Assembly (NCBI RefSeq): GCF_021379005.1
Contig: NZ_CP075171.1
Location: 2,046,001 to 2,110,000 of the forward strand
Length of the DNA: 64,000 nucleotides
Reading direction: 5' to 3'
DNA from: Leptodesmis sichuanensis A121
GTDB lineage: Bacteria > Cyanobacteriota > Cyanobacteriia > Leptolyngbyales > Leptolyngbyaceae
The translations under genes were made by a program, and so were the position numbers. Of this stretch, positions 17,555 through 26,131 are shown piece by piece. The notes under the pieces were generated by a model that saw nothing but the letters and a program-made list of their open reading frames with translations, searched no databases and was not told where the DNA came from. How positions within the stretch are numbered: the stretch's first letter is position 1; each line of letters opens with the position of its first letter.

Positions 17555-18172
17555 ATGCAAAGTTCTGCAATTGAGACTCAGACGATCGTTAACTACGAAA
17601 CTGAAGCGGCTCATGGGCATCATGGGCATCCGGATCATCGAGTGTTTGGAGTCATCGTCTTCCTGATTGCTGAGGCGATGATCTTTTTAGGATTGTTTAC
17701 GGCTTACTTAACCTTCCGGGCTGTGGCTCCGACCTGGCCCCCAGAAGGCACTCCAGAGCTAGAATTGCTCCTGCCAGGGATCAACACCATCATCCTGATT
17801 TCCAGTAGCTTTGTGATCCATAATGCCGACAGTGCCATCAAGAAAAATGATGTCAAAGGGTTGCGAACCTGGTTTGGCATCACTGCTTTAATGGGCATTG
17901 TGTTCCTAGCGGGTCAGCTTTATGAGTACTTCCATCTGGAATTTGGGCTAAAAACCAATCTGTTTGCCAGCACCTTTTATGTGTTAACCGGATTTCACGG
18001 CTTGCACGTTTTGTTTGGATTGGTGCTGATTCTGGCGGTGTTGTGGCGATCGCGGATTGCAGGCCACTATTCCAACACCAGTCACTTTGGCGTTGAAGCG
18101 GCTGAACTCTACTGGCACTTTGTTGATGTCGTGTGGATTGTCCTGTTCATTCTGCTCTACTTGTTAAAGTGA
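17555..18172 (+). CDS. ctaE: cytochrome c oxidase subunit III
   Basis: 205 residues, the short five-helix form usual in cyanobacteria. His-rich start (EAAHGHHGHPDHRVFGV), then AEAMIFLGLFTAYLTFR, FVLTGFHGLHVLFGL and the family C-terminus EAAELYWHFVDVVWIVLF. It completes the oxidase. A 191-bp spacer with a family A repeat separates it from ctaD, more than usual for this operon. Its stop lies 3 bp before the convergent stop of tsaB. Confidence 0.97.
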   Translation: MQSSAIETQTIVNYETEAAHGHHGHPDHRVFGVIVFLIAEAMIFLGLFTAYLTFRAVAPTWPPEGTPELELLLPGINTIILISSSFVIHNADSAIKKNDVKGLRTWFGITALMGIVFLAGQLYEYFHLEFGLKTNLFASTFYVLTGFHGLHVLFGLVLILAVLWRSRIAGHYSNTSHFGVEAAELYWHFVDVVWIVLFILLYLLK

Positions 18173-18174
18173 GC

Positions 18175-18867
18175 CTATGCCCTCACTGGATGTTGACCAT
18201 AAAATGGCAAGGCTTCTGACCAGTGGGGGCGATCGCCTGCCAACCACCTGCTGTAAGCAATTTCCAGAATACTCATGACCGATGCACTGGCTCCTTCATC
18301 TAACTTCACCGGATAGTAAAAGCCATTCCATTCAGAGAGAATCGTTTGCCAGTCCTCTAACGTCCGCACCTGATCAGGTAACACTGCTGCAATCGTTACA
18401 GGGGGCACAGAATAGGCTGGTGAACCACGATTCTCCTGCTGTTCAACCTGGCCAACAGGCTTTAAGCGGTAGACAGCACAAAAAAATTCTCCCCGTCGGG
18501 CAGGCATTTGCACGGCGATATCAGCGTCTGGATGAACCAGCGTTTTTCCGACATCCCAGGCGACCCCTGCCAGAGTAGAAACGGCAAATAAGGGAATTGC
18601 CAACTGTTGGGCCAAAGTACGGGCAGTGACCACACCAATCCGGGTACCCGTAAATCCTCCTGGGCCTTTCGCTACGGCAATAAATTCCAGATCCTGCCAG
18701 GTTTGAGGTTGGAGAAATTCAACCAGATGACTGTGCAATAGCTGGGAAGTCTCGCGGCCCAGGTTCCAGGTTTGAGAACGACGATCGCCAGCAAAATTAC
18801 TGATGGCTAATCCTAATTCTGGGCTGGCCGTATGCATCGCTAAACCGTAGCAGGAACTTTTGATCAT
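18175..18867 (-). CDS. tsaB: tRNA threonylcarbamoyladenosine synthesis protein TsaB
   Basis: A 230-residue ASKHA-fold protein: AMHTASPELGLAISN at the start, HSHLVEFLQPQ, and the diagnostic VAKGPGGFTGTRIGVVTART (GPGSFTGxRxG motif). With TsaD and TsaE it makes the t6A37 modification of ANN-decoding tRNAs; TsaB is the non-catalytic partner of TsaD. Length is normal. Convergent with ctaE. Confidence 0.93.
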   Translation of the reverse strand: MIKSSCYGLAMHTASPELGLAISNFAGDRRSQTWNLGRETSQLLHSHLVEFLQPQTWQDLEFIAVAKGPGGFTGTRIGVVTARTLAQQLAIPLFAVSTLAGVAWDVGKTLVHPDADIAVQMPARRGEFFCAVYRLKPVGQVEQQENRGSPAYSVPPVTIAAVLPDQVRTLEDWQTILSEWNGFYYPVKLDEGASASVMSILEIAYSRWLAGDRPHWSEALPFYGQHPVRA

Positions 18868-19069
18868 GGGTTGTCGTAGTGTTCAACGACCTGTAAAAGA
18901 ACTTGGTGCGATCGCTCGCCTAGCCCCTCTACCACTTCAGTAGGAGGACTTTCGTTGATTTATTTTCTCACTACAGTGGGAAGACTTTCCGATATCGCCT
19001 TCTCTAGGATGAAGAGTAATGAATAGAGGCTGATCGTAATCCATAATCTCTTAAGTTAGACACTCTACT

Positions 19070-19360
19070 ATGAAAACAACCACTAAAGCCCAATGGCAGC
19101 TTTATAAGAAATTGGAACTCATCCCAGATTCTGTGGTACAACCGACCACAGGATTTGCCAGGATTATCGAGTGGTTTGCCAGTCTGTGGCACTCTGTAAC
19201 AGTTCCCGGTGGAACCAGCGAACCGACCATCTGGCAAACGATGGATCGATACGGCAACCTGTGGTGGCACGCCTATGATCCAGCAACCGGCCAGACCAGT
19301 TACCTGTCGTCTGAGGTTGAAGTCCTGATGTGGCTCGACCAGCGGCACAGTTTTAGTTAG
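19070..19360 (+). CDS. conserved cyanobacterial small protein, function unknown
   Basis: 96 residues: MKTTTKAQWQLYKKLELIPD, a short hydrophobic stretch (FARIIEWFASLWHSVTV), then IWQTMDRYGNLWWHAYDPATG and a WLDQRH end. The Trp-rich second half (WHAYDP...EVEVLMWL) looks like a small structured domain. I recognise the type from cyanobacterial genomes but know no function. Its end overlaps the convergent MoaD gene by 8 bp. Confidence 0.75.
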   Translation: MKTTTKAQWQLYKKLELIPDSVVQPTTGFARIIEWFASLWHSVTVPGGTSEPTIWQTMDRYGNLWWHAYDPATGQTSYLSSEVEVLMWLDQRHSFS

Positions 19361-19622
19361 CCCCCAGCCCACCGCTAACAGGTGGAATTAACACCACCTC
19401 ATCCCCATCCTGTAAAACCGTCTGCGGTTCTACGAATTGCAGATTTACACCGTAACGAGTAACTTCACGCCATTCAGCCAATTCAGGATGTTCGCGGATC
19501 AGGCGATCGCGCAGATCGATCACGGTTATTCCTGAGGGTAGCTGTAGCCGTAACTCTGGCACCCCATAAGCTTCCTGGTAAGCCGCAAAAAGTTTCACAG
19601 TAATTGAAATGGTAGGTGCCAT
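19353..19622 (-). CDS. moaD: MoaD/ThiS-family sulfur-carrier protein
   Basis: An 89-residue beta-grasp protein from ATG 19622: ITVKLFAAYQEAYGVPELRL, LPSGITVIDLRDRL and DGDEVVLIPPVSGG near the end. MoaD carries a thiocarboxylate on its C-terminal Gly-Gly during molybdopterin synthesis. Odd: here the diglycine is followed by LGAN, so the tail would need removal before activation, or the protein is not a classical carrier. No other moa gene is near. Confidence 0.85.
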   Translation of the reverse strand: MAPTISITVKLFAAYQEAYGVPELRLQLPSGITVIDLRDRLIREHPELAEWREVTRYGVNLQFVEPQTVLQDGDEVVLIPPVSGGLGAN

Positions 19623-19646
19623 GATGCAAATCAATCAATTCTGAAT

Positions 19647-19722
19647 CTAAACCAAGTCCAGCGAGAGAACGGTCATTTTCCGATCAGAGAAACTACGGTT
19701 CTGGACTTGGACAAGATTTAAA
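19647..19722. repeat. family A palindromic repeat, copy 4
   Basis: ctaaaccaagtccagcgaga to ctggacttggacaagattta; near consensus. Confidence 0.9.
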
Positions 19723-19798
19723 TTATATAAATATTGTCATTCATCATGCGTCATTGGCCAAGGACAAAAGACAGCAGACAAAGCACTATCTCAGCATC

Positions 19799-19872
19799 TA
19801 AACCAGATCCCGCTAGAGAACGGTCGTTTTCCCATCAGAGAAACTACGGTTCTGGACTTGGACAAGGTTTAA
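19799..19872. repeat. family A palindromic repeat, copy 5
   Basis: taaaccagatcccgctagag to ctggacttggacaaggttta; same orientation as copy 4. Confidence 0.9.
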
Positions 19873-19984
19873 TATTTGATTTTCACTAACCTCTTCCATG
19901 GAAGAGTTTGAGTTTTTCAGGTGACTGCGCTAGGCTAACGGAGTTACTCACCGTACAAACCTTGTTCAGAAGCTGGAGACTGTC

Positions 19985-20782
19985 ATGCTGGAACTATACC
20001 AATTCGAGATGTCTCACTATTCCGAGAAGGTGAGATTGATTTTAGATTACAAAGGACTGGAGTACCGCAAGATTGAAGTGACTCCAGGCATCGGTCAACT
20101 TGAATTGGTGCGGATGTCGGGTCAGCGCCAGGTTCCAGTCCTGAAAGATGGCAGTGTGGTCATTGCCGATTCCACTGCGATCGCGGAATACCTGGACAAG
20201 CAATATCCCGACAAACCCATCATTCCCAGTGATCCAAAACTACGGGGACTGTGCCTGATCCTGGAACAATGGGCGGATGAATCGATCGGTCTTAATGCCC
20301 GCAAATGCTTAGTGGGCGCAATGGGGCAGGATCAAAGTTTTCGCACTGCTGTACTGCCTGCTGGCACCCCTGATATTTTCAAAACCTTTGTGGGGTCGGT
20401 TCCAGGAGATTTCTTTAGCTTCTTAGGGATCGGAGTGGGAATGGGGCCAGACGCGATCAAAGCAGCACAGGCCGCGATGAAACATGATCTGGCTTCCCTC
20501 TGTTTCATTCTGATGGAGCAGCCCTACCTGATTACCGACCAACCCACCCTGGCTGATTTTGCTGTTGCCGGACTGACCATGTACATCAAGTTTCCGGCAG
20601 GCAATTACCTGAACATCCCTGATGCCCTGAAAGGAAAAGGGATTTCGGGAATTGCTGATGCGGGCACCTTTGATCCCTTCTTCACCTGGCGTGACAAATT
20701 GTACAGCGACTATCGTAAACCGCTTGCCACCACCAATACCTCAACCGGTTCTGGCCCGACCTCAATCAACATTGAGGACTGA
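19985..20782 (+). CDS. glutathione S-transferase family protein
   Basis: 265 residues. N-terminal thioredoxin fold: MLELYQFEMSHYSEKVRLIL, then GQRQVPVLKDGSVVIADSTAIAEYLD with the cis-Pro and the ESTAI-like glutathione-binding turn (here DSTAI). The C-terminal helical domain follows with LADFAVAGLTMYIKFP. The N-terminal motif is S-x-Y-S rather than a Cys. Substrate unknown. A ~45-residue tail extends past the usual fold end. Confidence 0.85.
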   Translation: MLELYQFEMSHYSEKVRLILDYKGLEYRKIEVTPGIGQLELVRMSGQRQVPVLKDGSVVIADSTAIAEYLDKQYPDKPIIPSDPKLRGLCLILEQWADESIGLNARKCLVGAMGQDQSFRTAVLPAGTPDIFKTFVGSVPGDFFSFLGIGVGMGPDAIKAAQAAMKHDLASLCFILMEQPYLITDQPTLADFAVAGLTMYIKFPAGNYLNIPDALKGKGISGIADAGTFDPFFTWRDKLYSDYRKPLATTNTSTGSGPTSINIED

Positions 20783-20795
20783 GTATTTCCGTTGC

Positions 20796-20920
20796 GTCCC
20801 CCACACCCCTCCAGAAGGGTTGAACGGTGATCCGTTCCAGACCCTGGTAGAACTCATTCAGTGGTTGAACCTCAATCTGTGGCATTCCACCAGCCGACCC
20901 TTGCAGGGGGTGTGGGGGAC
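20796..20920. repeat. long-spaced inverted repeat between GST and RNase III-like genes
   Basis: gtcccccacacccct (20796-20810) and agggggtgtgggggac (20905-20920) are inverted with 14 perfect pairs and about 95 nt between them. It lies between convergent genes and may end both transcripts. Confidence 0.6.
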
Positions 20921-20932
20921 ACTACAAAAAGT

Positions 20933-21400
20933 TCACACGATCTCTCGAATCACCAGTTCCTCTGCGACCTGATCTTGAAATAGCCGCTGTATCACTTGCC
21001 GTGCTGCACTGAACCCCCCATCCAGATAAATGCTGCCAACGATCGCTTCCAGCGTCTCTGCCAAAATTTCTGGTTGGCAATAAGCCTGCTGCAATTTCTC
21101 CGCCGTACTCATTCTTAATCCGTACCCCAGACCAATTTTCTGGCTAATTCTGGCCAGATTTTCCACTTGCTTTAGTTCCAACTTTCGCAGGACGATTTCT
21201 TGCTGAGTTTCATATCCTGCCCGAATCAGCACCTCAGTTAAGACCGCATCCAGTACCGCGCCGCCCAACAATACAAGCGCATCCTGATCCTCACAAACCT
21301 GGTAATTCTGCTGCTCCAGGGCATACCCTTTCCGAGTCAGTGCCCGATTAAGAAACCGTTTATCGAAGAAAAAATAATCAAGAGTGGCTTCAATAGTCAT
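20933..21400 (-). CDS. degenerate RNase III-domain protein without dsRBD
   Basis: A 155-residue single RNase III-like domain: LDYFFFDKRFLNRALTRKGYA at the start, a signature region reading DALVLLGGAVLDAV, and AETLEAIVGSIYLDGGFSAA near the end. Normal enzymes have ERLEFLGDAVL; here the first Glu is Val and the Asp is Gly, so two metal-binding acids are lost, while the second site keeps a Glu. There is no double-stranded RNA-binding domain. It is probably non-catalytic or a binding factor. A full RNase III is encoded at 38250. Confidence 0.8.
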   Translation of the reverse strand: MTIEATLDYFFFDKRFLNRALTRKGYALEQQNYQVCEDQDALVLLGGAVLDAVLTEVLIRAGYETQQEIVLRKLELKQVENLARISQKIGLGYGLRMSTAEKLQQAYCQPEILAETLEAIVGSIYLDGGFSAARQVIQRLFQDQVAEELVIREIV

Positions 21401-21424
21401 AGGATTTTAGGAAGTGAGAGGTGA

Positions 21425-21540
21425 GAGTTAAGAGCTTGCTATTGTCTGCGCCCTACTCCCTGTTCACTATTCCCTATCCCCATCCCCTATTCACCATCCA
21501 CCATCCCCTATTCCCTACTCCCCACTCCCTATTCCCTTTT
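21425..21540. repeat. low-complexity CCCTATTCCC-type tract
   Basis: ccctattccctactccccac and variants are repeated over about 110 bp upstream of the creatininase gene. A related tract of the opposite sense lies at 32779-32835. Typical cyanobacterial intergenic filler. Confidence 0.7.
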
Positions 21541-21544
21541 CTCC

Positions 21545-22357
21545 ATGCATCATTTCTTTCCTGCTGATCGCTTTTTTCCCTACCTCACCTGGACCGAAAT
21601 TCAGGCTATGCCCAACAAAGATAATGTGGTGATTCTTCAACCGATGGGTGCAATCGAGCAACATGGGCCACACTTGCCTTTAATCGTGGATGCGGCGATC
21701 ACAGAGGCCGTAATCGGAACAGCCCTACAGATCCTGGATGACAGTATTCCCGCTTATGTTCTGCCCACCTTGAACTACGGTAAATCCAATGAACACTGGC
21801 ATTTTTCTGGGACGATTACCCTCACGGCCCAAACCTTGATGGCAACCCTGATGGAAATTGGAGAAAGCCTATATCGAGCCGGATTTCGTAAATGGGCGTT
21901 AGTCAATGGTCATGGGGGGCAACCTCAAATTCTGGAAATTGTGGCGCGGGATCTGCATCAGCGGTATGAGGATTTTCTTGTTTTTCCCCTATTTATTTGG
22001 CGGGTGCCTAATATCGCAGCAGGGTTGCTGACCGAGAAAGAACTGGAATTCGGAATCCATGCCGGAGATGCGGAAACCAGTTTGATGCTGGCGATTTTGC
22101 CGGAGCAGGTGAAAATGGAGCGAGCCATTGCCGAGTATCCAACGGGTTTGCCCCAGGATAGTTTGCTGAGTATGGAAGGAAATTTGCCCTTTGCCTGGAC
22201 AACACGGGATTTAAGCCGTACTGGCACGATCGGCGATCCAACAACAGCAACCAAGGAAAAGGGCGATCGCCTCCTGGAATCCCTTACAAAGGGTTGGGTA
22301 CAAGTTATTCAGGATATCTACCACTTTCGCCAACCAAACGCCAGCAATGAGTTTTAA
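21545..22357 (+). CDS. creatininase-family amidohydrolase
   Basis: 270 residues: VVILQPMGAIEQHGPHLPLIVDA with the metal-binding Glu-His pair, NYGKSNEHWHFSGTITL, ALVNGHGGQPQILEIVARDL and FGIHAGDAETSLML with further ligands. This family includes creatinine amidohydrolase and several deformylase/amidase enzymes of cofactor synthesis, so the substrate is not fixed. The stop codon (22355-22357) lies inside family A copy 6, so the last residues may have been changed by the insertion. Confidence 0.88.
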   Translation: MHHFFPADRFFPYLTWTEIQAMPNKDNVVILQPMGAIEQHGPHLPLIVDAAITEAVIGTALQILDDSIPAYVLPTLNYGKSNEHWHFSGTITLTAQTLMATLMEIGESLYRAGFRKWALVNGHGGQPQILEIVARDLHQRYEDFLVFPLFIWRVPNIAAGLLTEKELEFGIHAGDAETSLMLAILPEQVKMERAIAEYPTGLPQDSLLSMEGNLPFAWTTRDLSRTGTIGDPTTATKEKGDRLLESLTKGWVQVIQDIYHFRQPNASNEF

Positions 22358-22428
22358 ACCTTGTCCAAGTCCAGAACCGGAGTTTCTCTGATCGGAAAAC
22401 GACCGTTCTCTAGCGGGACTTGGTTTAA
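22354..22428. repeat. family A palindromic repeat, copy 6 (inverted)
   Basis: ttaaaccttgtccaagtcca to gcgggacttggtttaa. It starts within the stop codon of the creatininase gene. Confidence 0.92.
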
Positions 22429-22511
22429 CAATCCAAACTCCCTTTCCATTTCCTTCAGGTTTAGGGCACCTCAAATCGTAAGATAGGGGAGGCGTGACTG
22501 GATTCTCTATC

Positions 22512-23687
22512 GTGAAGGCAATCTCTCTGCTTGGCTCCACCGGATCGATCGGTACTCAAACCCTGGACATCGTAGCCCAACATCCGGATCAATTTCGGAT
22601 CGTAGCGCTGGCAGCGGGTCGCAATATTGAGCTACTAGCCCAACAAATTCGGCAGTTTCGTCCCGCTCTGGTGGCAATCGCTGATTCGAATGGCTTACGA
22701 GAGTTGCAGGAGGCAATCGCAGATGTCACTCCCCAGCCAACCTTACTGGTGGGACAGGAAGGCGTGATTGAAGTCGCCCGGTGCCCAGAAGCGGATGTCG
22801 TGGTGACGGGAATTGTCGGCTGTGCCGGATTACTCCCGACGATCGCAGCCATTAAAGCCGGAAAGGATATTGCCTTAGCCAATAAGGAAACCCTGATTGC
22901 CGGTGGCCCGGTTGTCCTGCCGCTGGTGCAACAGTACGGGGTAAAATTGCTGCCTGCAGATTCGGAACACTCCGCCATCTTCCAGTGTTTGCAGGGAGTT
23001 CCCGATGGCGGATTGCGTCGAATTCTGTTAACCGCTTCTGGGGGAGCCTTCCGGGATTTTCCTGTCGAGCAACTGGCCCATGTCACGGTAGCCGATGCCC
23101 TGAAGCATCCCAACTGGTCCATGGGACGCAAGATCACGATCGATTCCGCCACCTTGATGAATAAAGGGCTGGAAGTGATTGAGGCCCATTATTTGTTTGG
23201 GGCCGATTACGACCAGATTGATATTGTGATCCATCCGCAAAGCATTATCCATTCCCTGATTGAGTTGCAAGATACTTCTGTGTTGGCGCAACTGGGCTGG
23301 CCGGATATGCGACTGCCACTGCTCTATGCCCTGTCCTACCCAGAACGCATTTACACCGATTGGAAGGTCTTAGACCTGGTGAAATGTGGCGACCTGACCT
23401 TCCGGGAACCCGATCATCAGAAATATCCCTGTATGCAACTGGCCTATGCCGCAGGGCGGGCAGGAGGTTGTATGCCTGCCGTGCTGAATGCCGCCAATGA
23501 ACAGGCGGTTGCCCTCTTCCTGGAGGAACAGATTTGCTTCCTGGATATTCCCCGCTTGATTGAGCAAACCTGCGATCGCTACCAGTCTCAGAACCGCTCC
23601 ACTCCCACCCTGGACGATATTCTGGCTGCGGATCAGTGGGCACGGCAGGAAGTTCTCTCTGCCAGTCAAACCCTGGCTACCGTTTAA
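22512..23687 (+). CDS. dxr: 1-deoxy-D-xylulose 5-phosphate reductoisomerase
   Basis: 391 residues. [19 protein letters not shown] is the NADPH-binding start; [27 protein letters not shown] and [10 protein letters not shown] are catalytic-domain motifs; [23 protein letters not shown] and [14 protein letters not shown] complete it. It is the committed step of the MEP isoprenoid pathway and supplies carotenoid, chlorophyll and hopanoid precursors. The family starts a few residues before AISLLGS, so GTG 22512 is preferred to GTG 22494, whose putative ribosome site (aggggagg) is only a base or two away. Confidence 0.96.
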   Translation: MKAISLLGSTGSIGTQTLDIVAQHPDQFRIVALAAGRNIELLAQQIRQFRPALVAIADSNGLRELQEAIADVTPQPTLLVGQEGVIEVARCPEADVVVTGIVGCAGLLPTIAAIKAGKDIALANKETLIAGGPVVLPLVQQYGVKLLPADSEHSAIFQCLQGVPDGGLRRILLTASGGAFRDFPVEQLAHVTVADALKHPNWSMGRKITIDSATLMNKGLEVIEAHYLFGADYDQIDIVIHPQSIIHSLIELQDTSVLAQLGWPDMRLPLLYALSYPERIYTDWKVLDLVKCGDLTFREPDHQKYPCMQLAYAAGRAGGCMPAVLNAANEQAVALFLEEQICFLDIPRLIEQTCDRYQSQNRSTPTLDDILAADQWARQEVLSASQTLATV

Positions 23688-23701
23688 TCAGAATTCTGAT
23701 T

Positions 23702-23917
23702 ATGGATCTGGTGCTCCTGATTGCCGCTGTTGTGATTGCCTTCCTGGTCTTTACCTTGTTAATCAAAGTTGTGAGGGCTACGATCGGCACTGCAATCGCT
23801 ATTGCTATCATCGTGCTGGTTTTGCAGTTGGTGTTTGGCATTGGCCCCGGCCAGGTTTTCAACCAGGTGAACCAATTCTTCCAATCCCTCTGGCAACTGG
23901 TTTCGGGAGGGAGGTAA
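23702..23917 (+). CDS. small hydrophobic membrane protein
   Basis: 71 residues: MDLVLLIAAVVIAFLVFTLL, then an amphipathic/hydrophobic second segment (AIAIAIIVLVLQLVFGI) and a Gln/Asn-rich tail. Probably two short membrane helices. It starts 14 bp after dxr and ends 18 bp before the antiporter gene, so is likely co-transcribed. No function known to me. Confidence 0.7.
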   Translation: MDLVLLIAAVVIAFLVFTLLIKVVRATIGTAIAIAIIVLVLQLVFGIGPGQVFNQVNQFFQSLWQLVSGGR

Positions 23918-23935
23918 CGATCGTTCGCTGCCACC

Positions 23936-25030
23936 ATGCCGTTCAAAACTCTGATTCCCCTGATTCTGCTGATTTTTGTGCCGCTCTCCATTGCCGCCGA
24001 CCTGCTGCATTGGGGTGAAACGGTCATCTTTTTCACGTCTGCCCTGGCGATCGTTCCCCTATCCATCTGGCTGAGTACGGCAACCGAGAAAGTGGCGGTA
24101 GTCACAGGCCCGTCTATTGGCGGATTAGTCAATGCCATTTTCGGTAATGCCACCGAATTGATTATTTCCCTGGTGGCGCTGAAAGAGGGATTGATTGATA
24201 TTGTCAAAGCCAGTATCACCGGCACCTTGCTCAGCGATCTGTTGTTACTCATGGGGATTGCCATGCTGGCGGGAGGGATTCGTTATAAGGAGCAAAAGTT
24301 TCAGCCCATTCTGGCTCAGGTGAATGGTTCTTCGATGACTCTGGCCGTTACCGCGATCGCCCTTCCCACCCTGGTGATTAATACCTCCAATGTGGTTGAT
24401 ACTGTGGCAATTCGCAATCTCTCCCTGGTTGCAGCCACAGTTCTAATCATTGTCTATGGATTGACACTGGTGTTTTCTCTGGGCACCCATAGCTACCTCT
24501 ATGACATTGGTTTGGCGGATGAAGAGCCAGCAGAAATCTCTCCTGATAGCACGCCCACCAATCCGCGATCGAAATTGTTCTTCTGGGTCGCGGTACTGCT
24601 CGCGTCTACCGTGGCCGTGGCCTTTGAATCTGATCTGTTTGTGGATGTAGTGGATTCTGAAACCTCACGAATAGGGCTGACCCCTCTCTTCACTGGAGTC
24701 ATTCTGCTGCCCCTCATCAGTGATGTGGCCGCGTTTGTGATGATGGTACGGTTATCCATTAAAAATAAAATGGATTTAACGGTCGCCACAGCCACCGGGG
24801 ATAGTTTGCTGGTTGCCCTGTTTGTTGCTCCAGTCCTCGTCTTTGTTGGGCAACTGATTGGTCAACCGATTGACCTCAACTTCAACCCCTTTCAGGTGAT
24901 TGCCGTGGCGATCGCGGTAGCCATCACCAATCTAATCACCTTCAATGGTCGCTCCAACTGGCTCGACGGCTCCCTTCTCCTGGCTACCTACATTGTTTTG
25001 GGCGTGGCGTTTTATTACCACCCCGCTTAA
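23936..25030 (+). CDS. cax: calcium/proton antiporter (CaCA superfamily, CAX)
   Basis: 364 residues with about eleven transmembrane helices. The two alpha-repeat signatures GGLVNAIFGNATELIISLVALKEG and FVGIL-type ones are visible as NAIFGNATE and, in the second half, PLISDVAAFVMMV. CAX proteins expel Ca2+ in exchange for H+. In the second half the usual GNAAE is replaced by SDVAA, so the second cation-binding motif is altered, unlike the symmetric classical form. It follows dxr and the small membrane protein. Confidence 0.88.
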   Translation: MPFKTLIPLILLIFVPLSIAADLLHWGETVIFFTSALAIVPLSIWLSTATEKVAVVTGPSIGGLVNAIFGNATELIISLVALKEGLIDIVKASITGTLLSDLLLLMGIAMLAGGIRYKEQKFQPILAQVNGSSMTLAVTAIALPTLVINTSNVVDTVAIRNLSLVAATVLIIVYGLTLVFSLGTHSYLYDIGLADEEPAEISPDSTPTNPRSKLFFWVAVLLASTVAVAFESDLFVDVVDSETSRIGLTPLFTGVILLPLISDVAAFVMMVRLSIKNKMDLTVATATGDSLLVALFVAPVLVFVGQLIGQPIDLNFNPFQVIAVAIAVAITNLITFNGRSNWLDGSLLLATYIVLGVAFYYHPA

Positions 25031-25145
25031 GTGGAAAAATTATGAATTTTGAATTATGAGTGATGGATTGTGAACTGTACATTATGCGTTAAAATCGTAA
25101 TCTGCTGAAATTCCTGGCCTACAATCCAAAGTTCACAATTCTTCT

Positions 25146-25216
25146 GCGGGTATAGTTTAGTGGTAAAACGAAAGCTTCCCAAGCTTTAGTTGCGAGTTCG
25201 ATTCTCGCTACCCGCT
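25146..25216 (+). tRNA. tRNA-Gly (anticodon CCC)
   Basis: 71 nt: acceptor gcgggta/tacccgc, D-arm gtttagtggtaaaac, anticodon stem aaagc/gcttt with loop ttcccaa, T-arm cgagttcgattctcg and discriminator T. The CCA is not encoded. It reads GGG codons. Confidence 0.95.
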
Positions 25217-25224
25217 TTATAAAC

Positions 25225-25256
25225 AAAAGCCTTGAAAGTCCTGGCTTTCGGGGCTT
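25225..25256 (+). terminator. likely hairpin terminator after tRNA-Gly
   Basis: aaagccttgaaagtcctggctttcggggcttt can fold as nested stems (aaagcc/gggcttt with an inner gaaag/ctttc) a few bases after the tRNA. Confidence 0.5.
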
Positions 25257-25329
25257 TGCTTGTTGAAGCTGGGGCACGTGATGGCGGCAGAAGTGGCAGA
25301 ATTAGAGAAACTGCTGGAGGGGTAGGCGT

Positions 25330-25884
25330 ATGGTAACAACGGCAAAATCCCAGACACTGGAGGAGTTCTTACAACATCCAGAGACAAAGCCTGCGTCTGA
25401 ATTTATCAATGGAGAGGTAAGTCAGAAGCCCATGCCCCAGGGAGAACATAGCCGCTTGCAGTGGAAAATGTGTGAAGCTGTGAATCAGGTATCCGAGGCT
25501 CAAAAAATAGCCTGTGCCTTTCCAGAACTTCGCTGTACCTTTGGTGGCGCTTCCATTGTGCCGGATGTTGCGGTCTTTCGCTGGGAACGTATTCCCCGCA
25601 CGGAGTCTGGCAAAGTTGCCAATCGTTTCAATCTCCATCCCGATTGGGCCATTGAGATCCTTTCCCCTGACCAGAGCCAAACAAAGGTATTGGGCAACCT
25701 GCTTCACTGCTCTGAACAGGGGACAGAACTGGGGTGGCTACTATACCCAGCAGAGGAAAGCATTCTGGTTGTCTTTGCCGATCAACGGGTGCAGTTGCTC
25801 AGCGGCGATCGCTCCCTCCCGATTCTCAGCGGCATTCCGCTATCCTTAACGGTGAAGCAGGTGTTTAGCTGGTTGAAGTTGTAA
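25330..25884 (+). CDS. Uma2-family (DUF820) putative endonuclease
   Basis: 184 residues: TLEEFLQHPETKPASEFING, then CTFGGASIVPDVAVFRWERI, HPDWAIEILSPDQSQTKVLG and GWLLYPAEESILVVF. The E...PD...(I)EIhSP-x-x PD-(D/E)XK-like pattern is complete. It is the second, divergent Uma2 member in the window (the other is at 10821). Role unknown. Confidence 0.88.
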   Translation: MVTTAKSQTLEEFLQHPETKPASEFINGEVSQKPMPQGEHSRLQWKMCEAVNQVSEAQKIACAFPELRCTFGGASIVPDVAVFRWERIPRTESGKVANRFNLHPDWAIEILSPDQSQTKVLGNLLHCSEQGTELGWLLYPAEESILVVFADQRVQLLSGDRSLPILSGIPLSLTVKQVFSWLKL

Positions 25885-26017
25885 GGAAGTTGAAATGTTA
25901 ACCAACACCTAACAATAGGCAGTATGCTTCCGAATAAACCAAAGTTGTGGCTCGTGTCATTGCAAGTAATCTAGAGGGCGATCGCTTGTCCCTCTCTGGA
26001 GTTGTGTGTCATCTACT

Positions 26018-26065
26018 CGACAAAATCCCATGACGGGGATTTAGGATTGAGCACAGATTTTGTCG
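26018..26065. repeat. short inverted repeat
   Basis: cgacaaaatc and gattttgtcg are perfect 10-bp arms with a 28-nt spacer, in the spacer between the convergent Uma2 gene and the J-domain gene. It may be a terminator or a protein site. Confidence 0.5.
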
Positions 26066-26131
26066 CCAAAATGAATTCATTTTTACTAAATTTTCTTGGA
26101 TTGTTCTCAGATCATTGTTCTTGTCAGTTAC

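Larger units (their letters stand above)
19623..19984. other. spacer with two family A repeats in tandem
   Basis: 362 bp. It contains family A copies 4 and 5 in the same orientation, 76 bp apart, and the upstream region of the GST gene. No gene seen. Confidence 0.7.
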
